This document shows, piece after piece, positions 1-8,219 of a stretch of DNA of 11,543 nucleotides (position 1 is the stretch's first letter; the number at the start of each line of letters is the position of its first letter). The stretch is from an uncultured Thiomonas sp. (GTDB taxonomy: Bacteria > Pseudomonadota > Gammaproteobacteria > Burkholderiales > Burkholderiaceae_C). The DNA lies in assembly GCA_937927695.1 (NCBI GenBank), contig CALBRU010000282.1, positions 1-11,543 on the forward strand, in the 5' to 3' direction. The position numbers were made by a program, and so were the translations under genes. The notes beneath the pieces were generated by a model. The model was not told the origin of the DNA and ran no database searches. It was given only the letters and a program-made list of their open reading frames with translations.

Positions 1-1158
1 AACGAGCCGCAACTGCTGTTCAGCCCCTATCTGCCCGCCCTGCCGCGAGACTGGCCGGGCGTGGATACCGAGATCTTCGACCGCATCCGGGCCCGCGACA
101 TCCTGCTGCACCATCCCTACGATGCCTTCGCTCCCGTGGTCGATCTGGTGAAGACGGCCGCGCGCGATCCGTTCGTGGTCGCCATCAAGCAGACCATCTA
201 CCGCACCGGCGGCAATTCCGAGCTGATGGACGCGCTCATCGAAGCGGCGCGCAACGGCAAGGAAGTCACCGTGGTGCTCGAACTGATGGCGCGGCTGGAC
301 GAAGAAACCAATATCAACTGGTCGTCGCGGCTGGAAGCGGCGGGCGCGCATGTGGTCTTTGGCGTGGTCGGCTTCAAGTGCCATGCCAAGATGCTGCTCA
401 TCGTCCGCCGCGAAGCCATTGAGGGCACTGGTCGCAAGGTGCTGCGCATGTACGCGCATCTGGGCACTGGCAACTATCACGCCCGCACCGCGCGGCTTTA
501 CACCGACTTCGGCCTGATGACCGCCAACCCGGAAATCTGCGAAGACGCGCGCCGCGTGTTTCTGCAAATCACCGGCTCCAGCCAGGCGCAGGAACTCAGG
601 CGGCTGTGGCAGGCCCCGTTCACTCTGCACGCCAATGTGCTGGCCGCCATCGCACGAGAGGCCGACCACGCGCGCAGCGGCAAGCCCGCGCGCGTCTGGG
701 CACGAATCAACGCACTGCTCGAACCCACGGTGATCGAGGCGCTTTATGCCGCGTCACAGGCTGGCGTGGAAATTCGACTGCTGGTGCGCGGCGCCTGCAT
801 GCTGCGCCCTGGCGTGGAAGGTTTGTCCGACAACATTCGGGTGCGTTCGACCATCGGCCGCTTTCTCGAACATTCACGGGTGTTCTACTTCCACAACGGC
901 GGCGAAGCCGAGGTCTATATCTCCTCAGCCGACTGGATGGAGCGCAATCTGCTTCGCCGGGTCGAAATCGCCGTGCCCCTGCTCGACAACAAGATCAAGG
1001 CGCAGGTCATCCGCGAGGGGCTGCGCATGCAGTGGCAACACCCGGGCAACGCCTGGGAGATGGACAGCGAGGGCAATTACCACCGCCCGCGCGGCTCACG
1101 CAGCCGCCTGAGTTGCCATCAGGTGCTGATGCACTCGCGGATGGAACGCAAAAACTAG
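1..1158 (+). CDS. ppk: Polyphosphate kinase 1, C-terminal part (5' end outside window)
   Basis: The reading frame is open from base 1 and gives 385 residues to the TAG at 1156-1158. Ppk1 is usually about 690 residues, so roughly the first 300 are missing. The enzyme reversibly transfers the gamma-phosphate of ATP onto polyphosphate. Visible Ppk1 hallmarks are LHHPYDAF near fragment residue 36, KQTIYRTGGNSELMDAL, the histidine in FKCHAKM (codon 382-384; fragment residue 128) and the histidine in YAHLGTGNY (codon 457-459; residue 153). These match the two essential histidines of E. coli Ppk (435 and 454), one of which is autophosphorylated. TARLYTDFGL and the later SADWMERNL also fit the phospholipase-D-like C-terminal domains. 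It converges on phoR with an 8-base gap. A GTG at 61 is internal to the frame and is not the real start. Identity is secure. Confidence 0.97.
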   Translation, partial: NEPQLLFSPYLPALPRDWPGVDTEIFDRIRARDILLHHPYDAFAPVVDLVKTAARDPFVVAIKQTIYRTGGNSELMDALIEAARNGKEVTVVLELMARLDEETNINWSSRLEAAGAHVVFGVVGFKCHAKMLLIVRREAIEGTGRKVLRMYAHLGTGNYHARTARLYTDFGLMTANPEICEDARRVFLQITGSSQAQELRRLWQAPFTLHANVLAAIAREADHARSGKPARVWARINALLEPTVIEALYAASQAGVEIRLLVRGACMLRPGVEGLSDNIRVRSTIGRFLEHSRVFYFHNGGEAEVYISSADWMERNLLRRVEIAVPLLDNKIKAQVIREGLRMQWQHPGNAWEMDSEGNYHRPRGSRSRLSCHQVLMHSRMERKN

Positions 1159-1166
1159 ACTGCGTT

Positions 1167-2543
<1,377 letters not shown>

Positions 2544-2550
2544 GAGGAAA

Positions 2551-2570
2551 TGAGCGAAAGGCTGCGCTCA
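2551..2570 (-). promoter_or_regulatory. Small hairpin just before the phoR start
   Basis: TGAGCG (2551-2556) and CGCTCA (2565-2570) form a perfect 6-bp inverted repeat with an 8-base loop. In the phoR message it would end seven bases before the ATG, occupying the place where a ribosome-binding site should be. No AGGA-like site is visible in those seven bases. It could limit phoR translation. The stem is short, so chance occurrence is possible. Confidence 0.3.
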
Positions 2571-2572
2571 GG

Positions 2573-2605
2573 TGTCGTACTTGTATCGAATCACACTGTA
2601 AAGAG
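2573..2605 (-). promoter_or_regulatory. phoR: Possible weak promoter for phoR
   Basis: On the minus strand TTTACA (-35-like, five of six consensus bases) is followed after 17 bases by TACGAC (poor -10). It lies in the 134-base phoB-phoR gap. No credible Pho box was found in the gap. The main support is that the gap is much longer than is usual for a co-transcribed phoB-phoR pair. A start site has not been shown. Confidence 0.2.
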
Positions 2606-2646
2606 CCCGATTTGGCCGGGCGGGATCAAGCGGCGACCGATCGGGC

Positions 2647-2682
2647 AACCTGAGTGGAGAACCTGAGTGGGGCTATCTCAGG
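2647..2682 (-). repeat. 13-base-period tandem repeat with hairpin arms at the phoB stop
   Basis: AACCTGAGTGG occurs at 2647-2657 and again at 2660-2670, exactly 13 bases apart. CTCAGG at 2677-2682, which includes the phoB stop codon, is the inverted complement of CCTGAG in either copy (2649-2654 or 2662-2667). The transcript could therefore form one of two alternative 6-bp hairpins just after phoB. A further CTCAGG lies at 2567-2572, near phoR. No T run follows, so it does not look like a standard terminator. Confidence 0.4.
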
Positions 2683-3412
2683 CAGCCGAGACCTGCGGCG
2701 AGCGCGACTGTGCGGTAAAGCGATAGCCCGCCCCGCGCACCGTTTCCACCATCTCGGCGCATTGCACCGGAGACAGCGCTTCGCGCAGGCGCTTGATGTG
2801 CACGTCCACCGTGCGTTCTTCGATGAACACATGGTCACCCCACACCTTGTCGAGCAGCGCGCCGCGGCTGTGCACTCGTTCGGGATGCGCCATGAGGTAA
2901 TGCAATAACTTGAACTCGGTGGGCCCCAACCGGATTTCCAGAGGCTCGCTTCCCGGCTTCTTGAACAAGGCGCGACGGCTGGACGGATCGACCGACAGCC
3001 CGCCGATCTGTACCTGCTCGGCAGTGAGCTGCGGCGCACGGCGGCGCAGCACCGCGCGAATGCGGGCCAGCAGCTCCTTGGGCGAGAACGGCTTGGTGAT
3101 GTAGTCGTCCGCCCCGGCGTCGAGCCCCTGCACCTTGTCGCCCTCTTCGCTGCGGGCGGTGAGCAAAATGATGGGTATGGCCTTGGTGCGCGCATCGGTG
3201 CGCAAGGCCCGCGCCAGCGCCACCCCCGACATGCCTGGCAGCATCCAGTCGATCAACAGCACGTCGGGCAACACGTCGCGAATGACCCGCAGCGCTTCCT
3301 CGGCACTGCCGGCGCGAATGGGGCAATGCCCAGCATGCTGCAAATTCATCGCCAGTAATTCGGCGATGGCGGGCTCGTCCTCGACGATCAGAATATTGCT
3401 CGACAGACTCAT
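2678..3412 (-). CDS. phoB: Phosphate-regulon response regulator PhoB
   Basis: 244 residues from the ATG at 3410-3412 (E. coli PhoB is 229). The receiver domain spans about 6-122: acidic pair Glu11-Asp12 (IVEDEP), phospho-acceptor Asp55 in LLIDWMLPG, Thr85 in LLTARSE and Lys107 in YITKPFSPKELL. An OmpR/PhoB-type winged helix spans about 136-232, with RLGPTEFKLLHYL, VWGDHVFIEERTVDVHIKRLR and VRGAGYRF. Once phosphorylated by PhoR it binds Pho boxes and recruits RNA polymerase at pst and other phosphate-starvation genes. A longer reading from a TTG at 3460 adds 16 residues that do not fit the family, so the ATG next to the start of the receiver fold is preferred, although its ribosome-binding site is weak. 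It follows phoU after 31 bases, so co-transcription is likely. Confidence 0.97.
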   Translation of the reverse strand: MSLSSNILIVEDEPAIAELLAMNLQHAGHCPIRAGSAEEALRVIRDVLPDVLLIDWMLPGMSGVALARALRTDARTKAIPIILLTARSEEGDKVQGLDAGADDYITKPFSPKELLARIRAVLRRRAPQLTAEQVQIGGLSVDPSSRRALFKKPGSEPLEIRLGPTEFKLLHYLMAHPERVHSRGALLDKVWGDHVFIEERTVDVHIKRLREALSPVQCAEMVETVRGAGYRFTAQSRSPQVSAA

Positions 3413-3443
3413 GGCGGGGTGCTTTTTAGAACAGAACGCTGAA

Positions 3444-4163
3444 TCAAAGTGCGGATCCAAGCGAGCCCGCCACTTCGCGGAAGGCTTCCTTGTTGTGCCG
3501 CACGTCGGTGCCGCGCACGATGTAGATCACTAACTCGGCGATGTTCTTGGCATGATCGCCAATGCGCTCGATAGCCTTGGCCACGAACATCAGATCGAGC
3601 ATGGTGGAAATGGCGCGCGGATCCTCCATCACATAGGTAATGACCTTGCGGGTAAAGCCATCAAACTCCTCGTCGATGCGGAAGTCGGATTCGACGATGT
3701 CAACCGCCGCCTTCTCGTCAAGACGCGCAAAGGCATCAAGCGATTTGCGCATTTGCTCGATGGCGAGATCAGACGCGTGCTGCAGATCGCTGATGCCTAT
3801 CGTCATGGGCGTACCCGATTCGACAATGTCGCGCGCCATGCGCGCGATACGGGCCGCCTCGTCACCGGCGCGTTCCAGATTGGCGATGGTCTTGGAGATG
3901 GCCATCAGCAAACGCAGATCGCGCGCCGTGGGCTGGCGCTTGGCGATGATTTGCGTGATGTCGGCGTCAATATCCACCTCCATCTGGTTCACCCGCTTCT
4001 CGACCTGAAGCACGGTGCGCGCGGCCACGACATCGAGGTGGCGCAGGGAATAGATGGCCTGCGCCAGTTGCGATTCAACCTGCCCGCCCATTTCAAGCAC
4101 ACGGGTGGATACAGCGTTGATTTCAGCGTCGAATTGTGTCGACAGATGGGGTTTGTCATCCAT
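3444..4163 (-). CDS. phoU: Phosphate signalling protein PhoU
   Basis: 239 residues from the ATG at 4161-4163, the usual PhoU length. PhoU consists of two repeated three-helix bundles, and each carries a metal-binding E(R)xxD signature. Both are visible: LERAGDEAARIA at about 96-107 and IERIGDHAKNIAE at about 198-210. The N-terminal helix FDAEINAVSTRVLEMGG is also typical. PhoU is a cytoplasmic, membrane-associated protein that couples the state of the PstSCAB transporter to PhoR and is needed to shut the Pho regulon off when phosphate is plentiful. It lies between pstB (97 bases from the end of the pstB coding frame's stop region to this start) and phoB (31-base gap), as expected for this operon. 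A TTG start at 4208 would add 15 residues without family support. The chosen start has only a weak ribosome-binding site. Confidence 0.96.
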   Translation of the reverse strand: MDDKPHLSTQFDAEINAVSTRVLEMGGQVESQLAQAIYSLRHLDVVAARTVLQVEKRVNQMEVDIDADITQIIAKRQPTARDLRLLMAISKTIANLERAGDEAARIARMARDIVESGTPMTIGISDLQHASDLAIEQMRKSLDAFARLDEKAAVDIVESDFRIDEEFDGFTRKVITYVMEDPRAISTMLDLMFVAKAIERIGDHAKNIAELVIYIVRGTDVRHNKEAFREVAGSLGSAL

Positions 4164-4249
4164 GGTGCGGGTCCCGGTAAACAAAATGTGATGCCAGACG
4201 CTGGGCAACGGCGAATGGCGTGAAGCTCATCAACAATCAGCAAAAGAAT

Positions 4250-4271
4250 TCAACCGAATCAATCAACCGAA
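4250..4271 (-). repeat. Short tandem repeat at the end of pstB
   Basis: TTCGGTTGA, which encodes the last two PstB residues plus the stop codon, recurs exactly 13 bases downstream (minus strand 4271-4263, then 4258-4250). The copies are separated by TTGA. It looks like a small local duplication of the gene end. The rest of the pstB-phoU gap (4164-4249) shows no clear Pho box or terminator. Confidence 0.5.
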
Positions 4272-5045
4272 GCGACCGGTGATGTAGTCCTCGGTTTCCT
4301 GCTTCTTCGGCTTGAGGAAGATTTGATTGGTCTCGCCAAACTCGATGAGCTCGCCAAGATACATATACGCGGTGAAATCGGAAACCCGAGCGGCCTGCTG
4401 CATATTGTGGGTCACAATGGCCACCGTGTAGTCGCGCTTGAGTTCGATCACCAGTTCCTCCACCTTGGCCGTGGAGATGGGGTCGAGCGCAGAGGTCGGC
4501 TCGTCGAGCAGCAGCACTTCCGGCTTGATCGCCACACCGCGCGCGATGCACAGACGCTGCTGCTGACCGCCGGAAAGGCTCATGCCGCTTTGCTGCAGCT
4601 TGTCCTTCACTTCGCCCCACAGCGCAGTCTTGGTCAGCGCCCACTCCACCCGGTCATCGAGTTCCGACTTGGGCAGTTTTTCATACAGCTTGATGCCGAA
4701 GGCGATGTTGTCGTAGATCGACATCGGGAAAGGCGTGGGCTTCTGGAACACCATGCCGATCTTGGCGCGCACCAGCGACACATCTTCCTTGGAGGTGAGG
4801 ATGTTCTGCCCGTCGAGCAAGATTTCGCCCTCGGCGCGCTGCTCGGGATACAACTCGAACATGCGGTTGAAAATGCGCAGCAGCGTGGACTTGCCGCAAC
4901 CGGACGGGCCGATGAAGGCCGTCACCTTGTTCTTGGCGATTTCCATATTGACGTTCTTGATCGCCTTGTATTTCCCGTAATAGAAATCAAGATTTTTGAC
5001 CGTCATGCAAGCCGGGGACTGAAGGGTTTCGGCGACAGCGCTCAT
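4263..5045 (-). CDS. pstB: Phosphate transporter ATPase subunit PstB
   Basis: 260 residues, close to E. coli PstB (257). All ABC ATPase motifs are present: Walker A GPSGCGKST (46-54), Q-loop Gln101 (FQKPTPFP), signature LSGGQ (157-161), Walker B LLLDEP (178-183, catalytic Glu182), D-loop SALD and the H-loop His213 (VTHNMQQ). The sequence between Walker A and the signature (FNRMFELYPEQRAEGEILLDG, quoted here in part) is typical of PstB rather than of other importers. As a dimer it hydrolyses ATP on the cytoplasmic side of PstC/PstA to import phosphate. It starts 10 bases after pstA1 (GAGAG precedes the ATG) and is the only ATPase gene in the window, although two permease pairs are present. It may therefore energise both, or the second ATPase may lie elsewhere in the genome. 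Confidence 0.97.
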   Translation of the reverse strand: MSAVAETLQSPACMTVKNLDFYYGKYKAIKNVNMEIAKNKVTAFIGPSGCGKSTLLRIFNRMFELYPEQRAEGEILLDGQNILTSKEDVSLVRAKIGMVFQKPTPFPMSIYDNIAFGIKLYEKLPKSELDDRVEWALTKTALWGEVKDKLQQSGMSLSGGQQQRLCIARGVAIKPEVLLLDEPTSALDPISTAKVEELVIELKRDYTVAIVTHNMQQAARVSDFTAYMYLGELIEFGETNQIFLKPKKQETEDYITGRFG

Positions 5046-5055
5046 GATGTGGCTC

Positions 5056-5934
5056 TCAATGTTTTTGACGAATCAGAATGCGTGCGGTCACGTTAATGAC
5101 AAGCACACCGAAGGTGATGATCAACACGCCAGCCCAGGCCAGACTCTGCCAGTTGCTGTAAGGACTCATCGCATAGTTGTAGATGGTGACCGGCAGGTTG
5201 GCCATCGGCTGTGACAAACCGGCATTGAAGAACTGGTTGTTGAGCGCGGTGAACAGCAGCGGCGCGGTTTCGCCCGTGATGCGTGCCACGGCCAGCATGA
5301 TGCCGGTCAGCACCCCGGCGCGCGCCGCACGCAGAATGACGGCGGAAATCACCTTCCACTTCGGCGTGCCCAAGGCATAAGCGGCCTCGCGCAGCGAACC
5401 CGGCACGAGGCGCAGCATGTCCTCGGTCGTGCGCACCACCACGGGCACCACCAGCAGTGCCAGAGCGATCGACCCCGCCCAACCCGAAAATGTCTTGGTG
5501 TTGGCCACGATCAGGGCATAGACGAACAGACCAATGATGATGGACGGCGCCGCCAGCAGAATGTCGTTGATGAAACGCGTCACCTTGGCCAGCCAGCCGT
5601 TGGCGCCGTATTCCGACAGGTACACCCCCGCCATGATGCCCAGCGGCGTACCCAGCAGGGTGCCGACAAGCGTCATCGCCAACGAGCCATAGATGGCGTT
5701 GAGCAAACCGCCGTCGGTCATAGGCGGCGGGGTCATCTCGGTGAAGGTCGCCAGACTCAGACCGCCGATGCCGAGTTGCAGCACCGAGTACAGGATCCAG
5801 AGCAGCCAGATCATGCCGAACGCCATCGCTGCCAGCGAAAGCGTAAGCACCACGATATTGGTCATCTTGCGACGACCGAAAAAACGCTGGCGAAAGTCGC
5901 TTCTGGGGGTTTGAGGCAAAGTAGTGGCGCTCAT
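5056..5934 (-). CDS. pstA: Phosphate permease subunit PstA (set 1, beside pstB)
   Basis: 292 residues (E. coli PstA is 296). An integral inner-membrane subunit with about six hydrophobic stretches, near 26-55, 80-105, 125-145, 152-168, 203-225 and 265-287. The EAA loop that docks onto PstB is clear at about 182-200 (LREAAYALGTPKWKVI), followed by the conserved TGETAPLLFTA. LSEYG after the second segment is also a PstA hallmark. It forms the transmembrane channel with PstC1. Its ATG overlaps the pstC1 stop by four bases (ATGA), a sign of translational coupling, and pstB follows after 10 bases. The closest relative in the window is the protein at 8220-9074, which shares the EAA and LSEYG motifs but differs widely elsewhere. 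Confidence 0.96.
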   Translation of the reverse strand: MSATTLPQTPRSDFRQRFFGRRKMTNIVVLTLSLAAMAFGMIWLLWILYSVLQLGIGGLSLATFTEMTPPPMTDGGLLNAIYGSLAMTLVGTLLGTPLGIMAGVYLSEYGANGWLAKVTRFINDILLAAPSIIIGLFVYALIVANTKTFSGWAGSIALALLVVPVVVRTTEDMLRLVPGSLREAAYALGTPKWKVISAVILRAARAGVLTGIMLAVARITGETAPLLFTALNNQFFNAGLSQPMANLPVTIYNYAMSPYSNWQSLAWAGVLIITFGVLVINVTARILIRQKH

Positions 5935-6941
5935 GTCCGGGTTCCTTCGCCCTTGGCAAGTTGAGCCAGCAGCAGCTTGGACAGCGCCAGCACGACAAAA
6001 GTGATGAAGAACAGCACCAGCCCCAAATAAAACAGGGCAGACTGATGCAGCGGCCCCGCCTCGGCAAACTCATTGGCCAGCACCGAGGTGATGGTGTTGG
6101 CTGGGGCGAACAGTGACGAGCTGAACGCGCTGGTATTGCCCACGATGAAGGTCACCGCCATGGTCTCGCCCAGGGCGCGCCCCAGACCGAGCATGATGCC
6201 GCCGATCACACCGGCTTTGGTGTAGGGCAGCACCACGTTGCGCACGACTTCCCAGGTGGTGCAGCCGATGCCGTAGGCCGATTCCTTGAGCATGGGCGGC
6301 GTGATTTCGAATACATCCTTCATCACCGAGGCAATGAAGGGAATGATCATGATGGCCAGAATGATGCCCGCCGACAGCAGACCGATACCGACCGGCGCCC
6401 CCTGAAACAGGAAACCGACGCCGGGCACGCCACCCAACAGATTCTGCAGAGGCGCCTGCACATAGTTGGCCAACAAAGGCGCAAACACCAACAACCCCCA
6501 CATACCGTAAACGATGGAGGGTATGGCCGCCAGCAACTCAATAGCCGTAGCCAGAGGCCGACGCAGCCAGATGGGAGACAGTTCTGTGAGGAACAGGGCG
6601 ATGCCGAAACTCACGGGCACCGCGATCAGCAGGGCAATGAGCGAGGTGATCAGCGTGCCGTAAATCATGGAGAACCCGCCGTACTGCTCGTCCGTCGGGT
6701 TCCAGGTAGAACTAGTGAAAAAACCGAAACCAGTCGCCTTGATGGCCGGCCATGCGCCGATGAACAGCGACACGATGATGCCCGCCAGGGTCGCCAGGGT
6801 GATGATGGCAGCAGCGCGCGCCATACCGGAAAACAGCACATCACCCATCGGGCTGTGCGTGCGCTTCTGGCCTGCGCCGGGCTCGCCGAGAGCTACTTTG
6901 GAGCTTGCGTTCATTGGGGTTGCGGGATAGCCTGCGGCCAT
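5931..6941 (-). CDS. pstC: Phosphate permease subunit PstC (set 1, beside pstB)
   Basis: 336 residues from the ATG at 6939-6941, which has a good GAAGGA ribosome-binding site (6956-6951) nine bases upstream. Longer readings from farther upstream run through the strong hairpins in the gap and are unlikely. E. coli PstC is 319 residues; the extra length is a polar N-terminal tail of about 35 residues. Membrane segments lie near 42-62, 95-118, 135-158, 184-206, 244-266 and 301-325. The EAA loop is at about 219-240 (LKESAYGIGCTTWEVV), followed by LGLGRALGETMAV, a strong PstC signature. It pairs with PstA1 to form the phosphate channel. It overlaps pstA1 by four bases and is separated from pstS1 by 99 bases containing two hairpins. 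Confidence 0.96.
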   Translation of the reverse strand: MAAGYPATPMNASSKVALGEPGAGQKRTHSPMGDVLFSGMARAAAIITLATLAGIIVSLFIGAWPAIKATGFGFFTSSTWNPTDEQYGGFSMIYGTLITSLIALLIAVPVSFGIALFLTELSPIWLRRPLATAIELLAAIPSIVYGMWGLLVFAPLLANYVQAPLQNLLGGVPGVGFLFQGAPVGIGLLSAGIILAIMIIPFIASVMKDVFEITPPMLKESAYGIGCTTWEVVRNVVLPYTKAGVIGGIMLGLGRALGETMAVTFIVGNTSAFSSSLFAPANTITSVLANEFAEAGPLHQSALFYLGLVLFFITFVVLALSKLLLAQLAKGEGTRT

Positions 6942-6965
6942 GACTGTAAATCCTTCGATCAAACC

Positions 6966-6993
6966 GGCCCGGGCAGAACACTCCGCCCGGGCC
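6966..6993 (-). promoter_or_regulatory. Strong hairpin in the pstS1-pstC1 gap, next to pstC1
   Basis: GGCCCGGGC (6966-6974) and GCCCGGGCC (6985-6993) form a perfect 9-bp, all-GC inverted repeat with a 10-base loop. In the message it lies 24 bases before the pstC1 start, just upstream of the ribosome-binding site. Only three T follow, so it is a poor full terminator. It may act as a partial terminator or as a block to 3' exonucleases that keeps pstS1 message abundant. Confidence 0.7.
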
Positions 6994-7000
6994 TGTGACA

Positions 7001-7024
7001 TCCCGCGGCGATCACCGCGAGGGA
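7001..7024 (-). promoter_or_regulatory. Second hairpin in the pstS1-pstC1 gap, next to pstS1
   Basis: TCCCGCGG (7001-7008) pairs with CCGCGAGGGA (7015-7024) with one bulged A and a 6-base loop, giving eight base pairs. It begins 16 bases after the pstS1 stop codon and is followed by the 9-bp hairpin at 6966-6993. The two tandem structures fill most of the 99-base gap. Confidence 0.6.
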
Positions 7025-7040
7025 TTTGCTGCTCGCCGAA

Positions 7041-8072
7041 TTACTTCCAGACCGGCTGGCCGCTAGCGGACTTCACATTCGTCCACTCTTTGTAGATGGC
7101 AGTCTTCACCAGCTCAGGCATGGGGATGTAGTCGAGCGCCTCGGCGTATTTATCGCCGTCCTTGTAGGCCCACTGGAAGAACTTGAACACGTCGGTAGTT
7201 TTCTCCGGCTTGTCAGCGGTCTTGTGCACCAGGATGTAGGTGGCGTTGGTGATCGGCCAGGAGGCGTCGCCCGGCTGGTCAGTCAGCACTTGGTAAAACG
7301 TCTTGGACCAGTCAGCACCAGCCGCCGCGGCCTTGAAGGCGTCGATCGAGGGCTTGACAACCTTACCCGCCTTGTTGATCAGATCCACCACGACGAGTTT
7401 GGGATTCTGCTTGGCGTAGGCGTACTCCACATACCCGACGGAATTGGGCAGTTGGCTCACAAAGCCCGCCACGCCCGGATTGCCCTTGCCGCCCGTGCCG
7501 ACCGGCCAGTTGACCGTGGTGCCGAATTTGTACTTCTCAGCCCACTCGGTGTTGGTCTTGGACAGGTAGTTGGAGAAAATGAAGGTGGTGCCGGAAGCAT
7601 CGGCGCGGCGCACGACAGCGATCTGCGCGTCAGGCAACTTCACGCCGGGATTGAGCTTGGCGATGGCCGGATCGTTCCACTTGGTGATCTTGCCCATGTA
7701 GATGTCGGCCAGCAGCGCGCCGCTGAGCTTCATCTCGTTGGACTTCAGGCCAGCAATGTTGACCACGGGCACCACGCCGCCCATCACGGTCGGGAACTGA
7801 ATCAGACCACCCTTGGCCAGTTCTTCATCGGTCAGCGGCATGTCGGATGCGCCGAAGTCAACGGTCTTGGCATTGATCTGCTTGATGCCAGCGCCCGAAC
7901 CCACGCCTTGGTAGTTCACCTTGCCCATGCCGGCCTTGTTGAATTCGTAAGCCCATTTTTCATAGACGGGTTGGGGAAACGTGGCGCCTGCGCCCGAAAT
8001 TTCCAGCGCGTTGGCACTGTAGGTGGCAGCCAGAAGGGCCGAAGCCAGCAGGCTTTTGACGATGATTTTCAT
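7041..8072 (-). CDS. pstS: Periplasmic phosphate-binding protein PstS (set 1, enterobacterial type)
   Basis: 343 residues, matching E. coli PstS (346 with signal). A Sec signal peptide is evident (KIIVKSLLASALLAAT), with likely cleavage after SANA (residue 22). The phosphate-binding loops of classical PstS are all visible: SGAGATFPQPVY (26-37), GVGSGAGIKQI (57-66), ASDMPL with Asp77, and RRADASGTTF (155-164). These correspond to the E. coli residues that hydrogen-bond phosphate. The protein captures phosphate in the periplasm and delivers it to PstC/PstA. The start ATG 8070-8072 has a strong AGGGAG ribosome-binding site eight bases upstream, and a Pho box lies about 80-100 bases upstream. It is the first gene of the set that runs to pstB. 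Confidence 0.97.
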   Translation of the reverse strand: MKIIVKSLLASALLAATYSANALEISGAGATFPQPVYEKWAYEFNKAGMGKVNYQGVGSGAGIKQINAKTVDFGASDMPLTDEELAKGGLIQFPTVMGGVVPVVNIAGLKSNEMKLSGALLADIYMGKITKWNDPAIAKLNPGVKLPDAQIAVVRRADASGTTFIFSNYLSKTNTEWAEKYKFGTTVNWPVGTGGKGNPGVAGFVSQLPNSVGYVEYAYAKQNPKLVVVDLINKAGKVVKPSIDAFKAAAAGADWSKTFYQVLTDQPGDASWPITNATYILVHKTADKPEKTTDVFKFFQWAYKDGDKYAEALDYIPMPELVKTAIYKEWTNVKSASGQPVWK

Positions 8073-8080
8073 TGAGTTAG

Positions 8081-8086
8081 CTCCCT
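8081..8086 (-). promoter_or_regulatory. Strong ribosome-binding site of pstS1
   Basis: AGGGAG on the minus strand, eight bases before the pstS1 ATG. It is the best ribosome-binding site among these genes, in keeping with high PstS output. Confidence 0.7.
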
Positions 8087-8153
8087 GAGGTGAGGCAAAA
8101 AGTAATGCAGAAGTGATTAAAGCAACGCGCCTTTGAGACGGTTGCTGTCACTT

Positions 8154-8171
8154 TAGGACACGAATATGACA
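8154..8171 (-). promoter_or_regulatory. Pho box upstream of pstS1
   Basis: On the minus strand TGTCATA (8171-8165), four bases (TTCG), then TGTCCTA (8160-8154): two direct half-sites 11 bases apart, the PhoB-binding arrangement. TGACAG at 8150-8145 may be a degenerate third unit. The box lies within the 147-base gap between pstA2 and pstS1, and indicates a PhoB-controlled promoter for pstS1-pstB and probably phoU-phoB. A matching -10 element could not be picked out with confidence. Confidence 0.75.
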
Positions 8172-8181
8172 TTTTCGTGTC
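8157..8181. repeat. Perfect inverted repeat around the Pho box
   Basis: GACACGAA (8157-8164) and TTCGTGTC (8174-8181) are perfect inverted 8-bp arms separated by nine bases. The spacer holds the TGTCATA half-site, and one arm contains most of the second half-site. No T run follows on the minus strand, so a terminator for pstA2 is not supported. Confidence 0.65.
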
Positions 8182-8219
8182 GGTCACGCAGGTGGGCAGA
8201 TCGGCCCCAAGCCGCGGGA

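Noticed and set aside
2605..2621. GCCCG / CGGGC inverted repeat in the phoB-phoR gap as a terminator
   Set aside because: The stem is only five pairs and there is no T run on either side, so termination is not supported.
3413..3460. Longer phoB from a TTG at 3460
   Set aside because: The extension overlaps the phoU stop and precedes the receiver domain with residues that do not fit the family.
6942..7001. Longer pstC1 from a start at 7001
   Set aside because: The extension runs through the 9-bp hairpin and lacks a ribosome-binding site, whereas the ATG at 6941 has GAAGGA at good spacing.
7026..8075. Plus-strand open frame of about 349 codons fully antisense to pstS1
   Set aside because: The opposite strand encodes a textbook PstS with signal peptide and ribosome-binding site. 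The antisense product is rich in His/Arg/Gln/Gly with no recognisable domain, as expected of a shadow frame in GC-rich DNA.
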